A DNA stretch of 64,000 nt, from assembly GCF_050624435.1 (NCBI RefSeq), contig NC_134538.1, positions 121,865,937 to 121,929,936 on the forward strand, given 5' to 3'. The notes below the pieces were generated by a model that ran no database searches, had not been told where the DNA came from, and was given only the letters and a program-made list of their open reading frames with translations. Shown one piece after another: positions 25,501 to 37,500 of the stretch (the first letter of the stretch is position 1; every line of letters starts with the position of its first letter). Source of the DNA: Tenrec ecaudatus. Taxonomy: Eukaryota > Chordata > Mammalia > Afrosoricida > Tenrecidae. Made by a program: the position numbers and the translations under genes.

Positions 25501-28500
25501 TGACGGCTGCTCATCCTCCGGCCACTTGGGGTTGGGGAGGAGACGCCCTTGCTGCCGCAGGTGGAGTGGCCGCACCTGTCTGTCCAGGGGCCCACACTCT
25601 CTCTCCAGGGCCCCCTCAGCACCGGGCCCTGCAGGGAGAGCACTCCCCACGTGGGCTGGAGGCATCGCTGGGTCGGTGTCTGGTTTTCCTTAGTTCTCTT
25701 GTGGCGCTGATCTAATTCGCGCGCGCCCTCTGGCTGTACCCTCTGAGCCTGCCGGGCGCCCCCTTGGCTGGGCCACGTTGGCTCCAGCTGTGGGAGCACA
25801 CCACAGCTGTTTGTCTTCATTTTGCATCTTTCATGTTGAAGAGAGCTTGGGCGGGCTTCAGGCTAGAGTCTTAAGTACAAAGGTGGGGAATCCCCTGGTA
25901 GGGGGGATACGGGGAAATACCCGGTGTGGGAGTCAGAACAGGGTGAAAGTGCACGCGCCAGTGCGGGCCCTCCTGACCACCGCGGGGCGCTCGCGGACAG
26001 GCCATGGTCCATTTTGCAGAGCGTCCCTCTTGCTCAGGAGAGTCAAGAGGGACATGGGTTCGCAGCCAAGAGCAACCCTGCGCTTGGGTATGTGAGGCAG
26101 CCTGTGTGTGAGCAAGGTGCCACGCCTAACATCCTCCAGGATGCAGGAGGTGGGCATGCTTGGGGGGGTGGGGGTGGCGGGGCGGTGGGCTGGGACCTTG
26201 GAAGAAAACCTTCCAGGTGGGTCACATCTGAGGTCGGTCTTGGGACACGTCAGGTGAGACTGGGGAGCGGAATGCAGCAGTAGCCTGTCTTTGGAATCTG
26301 GTGTCTTGCACACCTCAGAAAGCTCAGCTTTTACTTCAAGGAAAATTAAAAAGCTATTTTTTTTTTCTTTTCCCCTTCTGTTTTGTATGGGGCCCTGCTG
26401 GCATAAGGGTTCTGCGTTGGGCCACTAGCTGCAAGGTCAGTAGTTTGAACCCACCCCCATCTCACCCCTTACCGGAGAAAAAGATGGCTTTCTGCTCCCT
26501 GAAAGAGCACACATGGTCTTGGAGACCCAAAGGGGAGCCTGCCTGGTCCTGTAGGGATGCCATGCATCAGAATTGACTTGATGACAGAGGACAGAGTATT
26601 AGGGTGTTTTTTCCCTGTCTTTTGTGGGCCCAATGCTTTAGAAGCATGAGAATCCCCTCATCTAGTGCATTGCTGCACATTCCCCCAGCCGAGCCCCGAA
26701 CCACGGGGCTCAGCTTTCTACATGTCCGCCATGGACAGCTCTGGGGAATGAGCCCTGAGCACCTGTCACCAGGCCGTCCCTGGAGCTGGGGCTCTGCCTT
26801 CCAGATAGGCGTGTGAATGTGTGACTCGGGGACACCCTGCGTGAGTCAGTGGGGGTTGCCATGTGGAAGTGTTGCTGGCTTGGTTGAGTTTTCATTGTCG
26901 ACACCTCCTGCTCTCACTCACAGAGCTACTTCTGCAGTCCCCCCTCCCCCAGGCCTGTCGGTACCCCAGCACAGGCCAGGCTCTCCTAATGCACATGCGG
27001 AAGCTTTCTCCCTTCCTCTCACGTGCCTGTTTTCTACAGAGAGAGCTGCCTGAGATGGAATATTCTGGCTGAAATATTGAGAGCTGTGGAGCTCAAGTTT
27101 TGCATAGTTTCATCTTAAGCTTAAGAGATGGGCAGGCTCCAGATAGGATCTATCCCAAGGGGTCCAAAGGCATCCACGGCTGCACAGAAGGAGTCATCAG
27201 AACAGAGACCAAGGTGGTCCTGCCTTCTTGACCAGCACTGTGCCCTGGGCATCTGGGAGAGGAAGAAGAGGAATAAGTGTGAGAGCAGACCTAGAGAGAT
27301 GTGGGTTTACCTGCCCCGTTATCCTTGCTGAACAAAGGGGGAAAGGCAAGAAAAAGCCCCAGACTGGTTGTCAGCAAGTTGGTTTTGCTACAGGTCACGC
27401 TGTTTCTAGGTGCTGTGGAGTCAAGTTTCAGTCCATAAGTGCCTCTGTGCTCCAAGCAGAAAGACCCGAGGAAGGGGCCCGAGCGGTAAATTCAGCTTCT
27501 AGGATGGGTGACAGTTAAACCCCAAATACACTGCCATGGAGTCGCCACCAACTCCTGGTGATCCCCCAGGACAGAGTAGAACTGCCCTTGTGAGTTGACT
27601 CCAAGACTGGAACGCTTGACGGGAGTGGAAAGCCCCTTCTTTGCCCCACAGAACGGCTGGTGGTTTTGAACTGCTGGCCTGGTGGACTGCAGCCCAACTT
27701 GTAACCACTGCGCCACCAGGGTGACAGTTATCTAAAGGAAATGTTTATCTTATCAAGGATGTTTTGACACGTTCTCCGTGTTTAAGAGACGGGAAGCCCG
27801 CACGAATCCCTTTTCCTTCCTGCCCATTTCCCTGCTAGCCGGCTGCTCTGTTTTATTTCAGAGCGGAGATTAGCACCCCTCTTCCAGGAGGAAGACCGCC
27901 AGCAGAGGCTGCTGATGGGGCTGGTAAGTGGGTGCCGCCCAACTCTGCTTCTTACCCTTTTTTTTTCTCATTCTTTCAAAAACTGGTATATTTTCTACCA
28001 GCCATTAACTCTTATGTGGTCAAAGAACACTAATGACACAAGAAAATGATTACATTGAAAAAGCAGAATGCAAAACATTAAAATAGGATGTACACCAAAA
28101 AAGAAAATAACCTCTCAAATATTAATATAGGTTGATAGACTTCTGGGTGAGTTTTCATTTTCATTTTGATGGTTATTGCAGAATACCTGGAGCACAAAAA
28201 AGTGTGCTCCTCTTAATTAAAGGGGAAAGCAAATCTTTCCAAAGCCGTCTCACTTAGCAGAAGCTCGAGGCCAAACTCCACGCTGGTCCTGAAGGTCGTG
28301 ATGTATGTAGGCTTTACACAATGCATACCCTATTTGTGAACATGCTAACATGGAAGATACACGCATGTGTGATGTTAGTGGTCCAGTTCTCATAGGCTGT
28401 TTATTGGGGTGAAGATCTCTCAGCCAAGAGGGCCTCTGGATGACGAGGGAATCGAGGCCAAAGGGAGGCAGAGAAGGGGGAAGGAAGAAGAAAGAGCCAC

Positions 28501-31500
28501 TCGGTGTGGGGAGGGACAAGGGCGTCAGCCACCGAGGAGGAGACCCTGGGATTATCCCGAGAGGAAGGGGAGAGGAAGAGCAAGCCTCTTGGAGATACCC
28601 GAATGCATGATTCGTCCTTTTGCCTGCCGGGGGGCTGCTTTTACTGTCTAAACCCAGGTCTGCAGGGTGGAGAGAGAAACTCTAGACATTTCTTTTCCCT
28701 CCTACCTCTCTTCCCTGAGAGGCACTCTGTGCTGAGAGTTGGTCCTCTCTGGGCCTCAGGGCGAGAGTTCACCTGGAGCGGATTGCAGTTTTGGGTAGCT
28801 CTCCACTCTGAGCTGCTCCCTCCGGGCTTGTGCAACTTATAAGTGGTTCTTTCTTGGGAAAAAAAATAATTGGGACCCTTTGATTCATTCCAATCAGAGG
28901 AGTCTGGAGGACTATACATGGAGGGCAGTGGGGTTTTCCTACCAATATTGTTATGCTGATGGAGACTTATCCACATAACTAGCTCTAATTCAAGTCCCTT
29001 GGTGATTTTGACTTCTCTAATCCACATCCTGTTTTCAGATGGTGTCTGAGCTAAGAGACCACCTTTTAAGTCACCTACAGGGTGTGGAAAAGAAGGAAAT
29101 TGAGCAGATGGTCCTGGACTACATTTCCAAACTGGTTGGTGTTGCCTTTTGTTTTCCCCTCCCCCTCCCCTCCCCCCCCCCCCCCCGCTCCCCCCCAGCC
29201 CACTTTGCGGCTCCAGAGCCTTCCCAGGAGGTAGTGCACTGACGCCACCCACGTTTTTCAATTCGGGTTTGAAGGCCTCTCGTTCTCAGACCCACGTGTG
29301 AGGGTGCGTCAAAACATGAAGGGCATATCCTGTGAACCTGGTTCCATTTCTCCGCAATTCCAAGCCCTCGCATATGTGGGGCTTTACATTGAGGAAAGGG
29401 AAGTAAACCAATGGACAAAGGGGATTGGGGTGTGGAAGGCATTTTTCAGTCCTCGCTTCAAACTCACGGAAGCTCTGGCTGTGGCGAATCCAGCATGGCA
29501 GCCAAACGCTCACATGTCGTCCTGGCATCTTCGCGCTCGTTATTAAACACAGGCAGGGTTAGCTGTGCATTGAGGCTGCTGCAGGCATGTGCTAACTGGA
29601 ACGTCAAGTTTTAATTAGCTCCAACAGACCCAAAAGGCCAGATTCCAAGTCGATTATATAAACATTGCCATCTGAAAGCCTGTTGGTGTGATTGGTAGCT
29701 CATTTACTTTGTCGCTACTTATTGAAATGGTGCGATCCAAATGGGTGACATCAGCCCCGATGTCATAGAAGCAATGTGATGACATTGAGTTTGTTTGTTT
29801 TAAATCATTTTATTAGAGGCTCATACAACTCTTATCACAATCCATACATACATCAATTGTGTAAAGCACATTTGTACATTCATTGCCCTCATCATTCTCA
29901 AAACATTTGCTCTCCACCTAAGCCCCTGGCATCAGCTCCTCATTTTCCTCTTCCTCCCTTTTACCCCCTCCCTCATGAACCCTTTATAATTTATAAAGTA
30001 TTATTTTGTCATATCTTGCACTGTCAGACAGACATCTCCCTTTGCCCACTTTTCTGTTGTCCATCCCCCAGGGAGGAGGTTATATGTAGACCCTGTAATT
30101 GGTTCCTTCTTTCCAACCCGCCCTCCCTCCACCCTCCCAGTATCGCCACTCACACCACTGGTCCTGAAGGGATCATCCGACCTGCATTCCCTGTGTTTCC
30201 AGTTCCTATGTGTACCAGTGTACATCCTCTGGTCTAGCCAGATTTATAAGGGAGAATTGGGATCATGATAGTGGGGACGGGGTGGGTGGAAAGCATTAAG
30301 GAACTAGAGGAAAGTTGTATGTTTCATCATTGCTACATCACAACCTGATTGGCTCCTCTCCTCCCCAAGACCCTTCGATAGGGGATGCCCAGTGGTCTAC
30401 AAATGGGCTTTGGGTCTCTACTCCTCACTCCCCCACTCATTTACAATGATAAGATTTTTTGTTCCGATGATGCCTGGTACCTGATCCCTTTGACACCTTG
30501 TGATCACACAGGCTGGTGTGCTTCTTCCATGTGGGCTTTGTTGCTTCTGAGCTTGTTTATTTTCAAGTCTTTAAGACCCCAGACACCATATCTTTTGATA
30601 GCCAGGCACCATCAGCTTTCTTCACCACATTTGCTTATGCACCCATTTGTCTTCAGTGATTGTGTCGGGAAGGTGAGCATCATAGAATGCCAAGTTAATA
30701 GAATAAATTATTCTTGCATTGAGGGAGTACTTGAGTGGAGGTCCAATGTCCATCTGCTACCTTAATACTAACCTATAAGTATATGCACATAGATCTATTT
30801 CCCCATCCTCATATAAATATATTTACATATGTACATGTCTTTATCTAGACCTCTATAAATGCCCTTTGCCTCCTAGCTCTTTCCTCAATTTCCTTTTACT
30901 TTCCTCTTGTCCCACTATCATGCTCAGTCTTCATTTGGGCTTCAGCAATTCCTCTTGGTTACATTACCCTCGATCACACCCTACCAGGCCTCCTACACCC
31001 TCATCATCATTGATTTGGATCACTTCTTGTTCCCTTATCCCTGGGTTTGTTAATACCACTACCTTTCCCTCCACCTCCCCCTCTCCCATGTCCCCCCAAA
31101 ACGGTCATTCCCATTGTTTTCTCCTCCAAATTGTTCATCTAGTCTATCTTATTTAGACAGACTTGTGGAGATAATAACATGCATAAAAACAAGACAGAGC
31201 AAAACCAAGCAACAATATAAAACAAAACAACAAACCAATGACAAAATAAAAAACAACACAACAAGAAAGAAAAGCTTGTAATTAGTTCAAGGACTCTGTT
31301 TTGGCCTTCAGGAGGGTTTTCCAGTCCAGTCTGTTGGGACACCAAGCCCTGGCCCCAAAGTCCACCTTCAACATTCCCTGGGGACCTCACTGCTCCGTTC
31401 CCTTGCTGTTCTGTTGTACCCCTTAATGTTTTGCCTCAGGGTGGTGGGATCAGACCGGGCACAATTCCCACACTGTGTCTCCGGTGTTGTCCCCTGTAGG

Positions 31501-34500
31501 GCTATGGGTCAGTGAGGGGCGTCATGTCTCATAGTGGGGCCAGCCATGTCGTCCTCTCTGTGGACTGGCTGTTCTGAGCAGGAACATCATCCTCACGGCC
31601 TGGTGGGCCAGGCTGTGCTCAACTCTCTCCTCCTCCCCCTTCATCTGCTCCCGTGAGTTTTGAGGCCATCCTGACTCTTTCCAGAAAATACATGGCATTG
31701 AGGCCTAGCCCTGTTACAGATGATGAACTGAAAATAAAATATTCAAACACACCAAAAGAGAAGCAACACTAGTATTTCCTTAAGTATGCAGAAAGGCCAG
31801 TATTTAATATTTTTTTGTACTGAATCCTGGAAGATTTGTTAAATGTTAGAAGTCGTCCAGACTTAATCTTCCAGTGTTGAATATGAATGTTTCCTGCCCT
31901 TACTGCAATTATCGGTGCCCATTAGTGAATGACTGTATCTCTGGGTCTCTGTAGGGTGCTTTGCTTATGAAAAGCCTTCACTATTGAGGAGAGGTTGCTG
32001 TTCTCTTATATTGATAGTTGTAATGAGGACACTAAGGGTTCTTCCCAGTAGCATTGTGCGCTCACTGCCATCGTAGGGCAGCTAGACCTGCCCCTGTGGG
32101 TTTCTGAGACGTGAAGTCTCTCGGGAATAAAACCTTATCATTCTCCCCCTGAGCGGTTTGTGGTTTCGAACTGCCGACCTTGCTATTAGCAACCCTGTAC
32201 ATAACCCCTGTGCTACTGGAGCTCGTAGGGCCGTGGGGGAGCCCATTTTAGGAATGCAGTATGGATCCTCTCTAATCTTGATATGAACTTGCTTTCTTAA
32301 TCTTTTAACTAATAGCACACAGCTGTTTAGCAGCACTGTTGATTTTAGATCTCACTCTCCTGACTGTTCAGGGACTTCCATTCAAGCACCATTCTTCCTC
32401 ACCATCACATTACCAGCACCTAAACCCACAGGCATGCTAATTGACAAGCACCACACCGTTAAGGATTCCCCTCATGTTACAGAGGAGGACACCAAGGGGG
32501 AAGAGGCTAGGTGCCCTGTCTCGGTTCATGTATCCAGTCAAATGTAGAACCTGACTCTGAAGCGAGTCTTACCCCCACAGCCCCTGATCCTGACCTCCAT
32601 GCTCCTCTTCCTCTCCATTCTGCTAACTGGCAGCCGGTGGCCTTTGTGGGTTTTCCTAGAAAAAACCAGGACTTCAAACTAGTTAATTCCTGTTTGACCC
32701 CCTGTTGAGAATTTGTATTGCCATTCAAGATAATATTGAATCAAAATCTACATTTTAACAATATCCCCAGGTGACTCTGAAATACACTGCAGCTCCCATT
32801 AAGAAGTAGATTCTGGGGTGGAAATGCAATTCTCAGTAGGGAAGTCAAACCAGAATGAACCAGTTGGAAGCCCTGGAGAAAACCCCGCAGCACTTGACCT
32901 TCACTGATAGTTGGAGGACCTGCAGCGCCAGTTGGCCAGCTGGAGCACTCAGCCGAGGCACTCACTGCCCACACAGAGTGTGCTCTGTTAGACACGGGCA
33001 CACAGTCAGTTTTTCCATCTTGGACTGCAACCCCAGGAAGGCTGGGGTGGGTCCTGGCTGCAGCCTCACTGCCCTCTGCCCTGAACGTGCCTGTCAGAGC
33101 CACGGAGGGATCGCTGCAGGGCACAAGGGACCAGCGCCAGCAGAAGCTAACAACTGTCCTTGTCTTGTAGCTGGACCTCATTTGCCGCATCCTGGAAGCC
33201 AGCTGGAGGAACCATGAACTTCATTCCTGGGCTCTACACTTGTACGCGAGTTTTCCTCACGCTGCCCTCTCACGGGTTCAGAGGGCCAGCACAGCCCCAT
33301 TCTTACCTGTTAGCAAAACCTGTATCCATCTTACATCCAAAGCTGTTCTTACCCGCCCAAACTCTTGTATCCCAGTCATGCACGTAGCCTGGAATGCGAT
33401 GCCCAAGACATCCCTGGCTCCCTTCCCTGGCATCTAGTTGATGGTGTGTGTGTCAGTGGGGAGGGGGGGCAACCCGAGTTCAGTACTGCTAAGAAGAGGG
33501 AGATGAGTTGGCATCAACTGAACTCAATGGAAGTGAATTTGGCTTCCTTTTTTTTTTTTCCTTCCTTTTGGTTTAATTTACGATCTATGTGCCTACTTTC
33601 TGGGTAGACTGGAGGCACTGGAATGATGGTTATTGTCATCTTTATGGAGCTTTCTGCAGGGCACAGCATCTCACCATCTGCCTGAAGGCCCCACATGCAG
33701 TACAGAACTACTGCTTAGGGCAGGTGGGCGTTCAGCCATGAGCTCCTGGCCTGATCGGCTTCTTTGTGCCTTTCCCAGTGATAGGCGTGGCAGTGCTGCG
33801 GAGTTCGCCGTCTTTCACCTCATGACCAGGATTTTGGAAGCTACAAACAGTTTATTTTTACCTCTGCCACCCGGTAAGCCTGATTTCTTTTATTTTTTGG
33901 AGTAATCTGTTTGCTTGTTTTGTCCGCTTCGTTCACATGTGATCCCTAAATGCGGCACATCCCGAATGATGAGAGAGGCCAGGGGCTGGTCCCTGCTGAC
34001 TGCACCTCCCCTTGCTAGTCACCTCTACTGCTACTTGGGGCTAACTTTAGGAGCTCATTACGGGGTGTGCGGGCTGGTCCTGGGCAACTTTCCAGGTCAC
34101 TTCGACCCAGTGGAGCTGATTTAGGGCAAGGCTAGAGCTCTCTCTCTGAGGCAGCGGTTCTCAACCTGTGGGTCATAACCCCTTTGGGGGTTGAATGTTC
34201 CTTTCACAGGGGTCACCCGATTCATAACAGTAGCAAAATGACAGTTATGAGGTTGTGATGAGAATAATGTTATGGTTGGGGGATCACCACCACATGAGGA
34301 ACTGCATGAAAGGGTCACGGCATCAGGAAGGTTGAGAACAGCTGTTCTGTGGTCTCCACATCTTGCTCCTCCGATGGAGCGCTCTGGAGATTAACATTGG
34401 CTGGGTACCAAGAATTGAGCTGATTCTTGTGCGTTTGGAAGCTCAAAGATTTCCCTTAGGATTCTGAAAAGGATCAAGGCAGGCCTCACAACAGCCACTG

Positions 34501-37500
34501 GGCGTATGTGCCTGCAGGTAAATCCGTCTAACTGATCATTTGTTCACTCAATCAAAAAATACCTGTTGAGCAACTTTTCAGTTGTCTGTCCCCCAGAGAG
34601 GAGGATATATGTGGATCATTGTGATCAGTTCCCCCTTTCTACCCCACCTTCTCTCCACCCTTTGGGTATCGCCGCTCTCACCACTGGTTCTGAGAGGTTC
34701 ATCTGTCCTGGATTTCCTGTGTTTCCAGTTCCTATCTGTACCAGTGTACATCCTCTGGTCTAGCCAGGGTGTAAGGTAGAATTGGGATAATGGGAGGTAG
34801 GGAGGAAGCTTAAAGAAATAGAGGAAAGTTGTGTGTTTCATCATTGTTACACTGCACCCTGACTGTGACCCTTCTGTAAGGGGATGTCCAGTTGCCTACA
34901 GATGGACTTTGGGTTCCCACTCTGCTGTCCCTCTCATTCACAATTATATGATTTTTTTGTCCTTTGATCCCTGATCCCATCGACACCTCATAATCACACA
35001 GGCTGGTGTGCTTCTTCCATGGGAACTTTGTTGCTTCTCACCTAGATGGCCCTTTGCTTATCTTCAAGCCTGTCACATTCCAGATGCTATATCTTTTGAT
35101 AACCAGGCACCATCAGCTTCCTTCACCACATTTGCTTATGCACTCGCTTGTCTTTTCTGTGATCCTGTCTGGAAGGTGAGCATCATGGAATGCCAGTTTA
35201 ATAGAACAAAGTGTTCTTGCATTGAGGGAGTACTTGAGTGGAGGTCCAATGTCCATCTGCTACCTTAATACTAAATCTGTAAATATGTACACATAGATCT
35301 ATTTCTCCATCCTCATATATAAACATATTTACATATGTACATGCCTGTATTTAGACCTCTATAAATACCCTTTGCCTCCTAGCTCTTTCCTCTATTTCCT
35401 TTGACTTTCCTCTTGTCCCACCATCATTGTTGAGCAGCTATTATGTACCACGTACTACAGTAGAAATTAGAGCAGCTACAAAGATATAACAGGGAAGAGG
35501 TGCATAAAAATTTTTTAAATCTAAGAGGGGATAGGTGCGTGAAACTCAGTATTAGAAGATGTAGGTAAGTTTGTACTTGCTGTAATTGTGTTAATATATA
35601 TAAATTCTGGTGTGTTCAGCTTTATGATATCTATCGCTACATAATATATGTAAGCTGGTTTTATGTAATTCACATGCTCATATATATTTTAACATTCTTA
35701 TGGTAATCATGTTGTACCAGATACTATTCTATGGTTTTCACATAAATTAAGACATTTAATTTTTATAATTATCCAGTTATAGACTCATATTAAGCCACAC
35801 TAAATGATCAATACTCAACCTTTTTTGATGAACAAAGTTAACATTTTCATATGGTTCCACCTAATGATTTTTCCCATTTTATAGACTTTTCTGAGGCCAG
35901 GAAAGATCAAGTAACTTGTCTAAAGTCACATAGCTATCAAGGGACAAAAGCAGTATTTAAATTTAGGCAGTCTGACTCCAAAATATATTCTTTTAACTCT
36001 TTTTTTTTCAGTATGGCTTTTGAATTTTATATTCTAGTTCACTTAGTTGATGTGGAAATATAGAAACATTTATTATTTATGGGCCCAGAGAATTTTCACA
36101 GTCCATCTGAACTTCTTTATATTTCTTATGTGTTTATACAGGTTAGAATTCTTATGAATTTTCCCATCTGTACACCTTATTTTATAAGGTCTGTTGGTAA
36201 ACTGGTGGTGAAGTGGGTTACCACAGGGTCAGAGGTTCAAATCCACTAGTCACTCTGAGGGAGAAAGATGAGACTTTCTGCTTCCGTCATGATTCACAGC
36301 CTTGGAAATCCGAAGGGTCAGTTCTGCCTGCCCCCATCGGGTCGATGGCCTTCTTGTCCCCTTTTCCCTTAAAAAGGATTTGGGGTCCACTCTATATTCA
36401 GGGGGTTTTATCCTGAGATTCTTCATTAATTAGATTTGCAACAACCTTAATTCCCACATTCTGAGGTTTCTGGCAGATAAGAATTTGGGGGTACATTATT
36501 ACATTGCCAAATCTGCTACAAGAGATTTCTTAAAACACAAGGATGTCGCTTTGATGCCTAAGGTGTGCTTGACCCAAGCCAGGGGGATTTTCTATCCCTG
36601 AATATGTTGGACAATGAATAGGGCAGACTGAGGAATTGATGCCTTTGAATTTTGGTGTTGGCAAATAATACTGAATATTCCATGAGCTTTGAGAAGAATA
36701 AACAAACCTGGTTCGGAACAAGTACAGCCAGAAAGCTCCTTAGAATCGAGGATGCTAAGACTTTATCTTCTGTACTTGGGACGTGATTGGGAATGACCAG
36801 GCCCTGGAGAAGGACAGCATGCTTGCTAAAGTGGTGGCTGGGGGAAAAGAGGAAGGCTCTCCATGAGATGGATTGACACAGTAATGCCCTTGATAGGCAT
36901 AAACCTGACAAAGGTGGTGCAGATGGCAGCCGACCAGACGGTGCTTTGGTTCTGCCATGCATCGGGCTGCTCTGTCGCTGGATGGGACTCCATGACACCT
37001 GCCTACAACAATAACCATTTCACCCTCTGCACCTCATGGGACGTGGAAATCGCAGTGCTGTGGTGAGCGGCACTGGATGGTTTGTGTGGGTGTATGTGTG
37101 CTGACGTACAAGGTACTCGTACAAGGGGTGGATGTGCAAGGATCCTTGTTTTCTACTTGTGACTACTCAAACTATTTGTCTGTTTGGGTTCCAAGTGTCA
37201 AAATTTGTAACCGGAATTGGTTACAGATCAAAATGGATTGATGACCAGAACAGGGAGTCTCGGCATTAATCTGGAACTTGTGTTGTTTACAAGGAGACCA
37301 GGCATGCTGGAAGAGGAGAACTTTTCCCACAGTTGTGTGGGAAAGCATTCTCATTCAGCACCAGACAGTTAGCGTTGGTGCTTAAAGTTGACATGCAGAA
37401 AGAAGCCAAGAAGGGGCTGCTGAATTTTGAACTGTGTCTTAATGACTAGAGGACAGAGGTTCCCCTAGGACACAGATACAGGGCTAGAGAATGAATTTTG

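Larger units (their letters stand above)
25452..27861. other. GSAP intron 8, GC-rich first part
   Basis: 25480-26270 is GC-rich with several CpGs (for example gcgcgcgccc near 25719). It could be an intronic CpG cluster, but no promoter motif is evident. Two AfroSINEs follow. Confidence 0.5.

Noticed and set aside
25405..25820. ORFs and a possible CpG-island promoter after GSAP exon 8
   Set aside because: CpGs are few and scattered, with no first-exon structure or core promoter motif.
28641..29261. 206-codon minus-strand ORF
   Set aside because: Antisense to GSAP exon 10 and passes through a poly-C tract giving a poly-G peptide; a shadow ORF.
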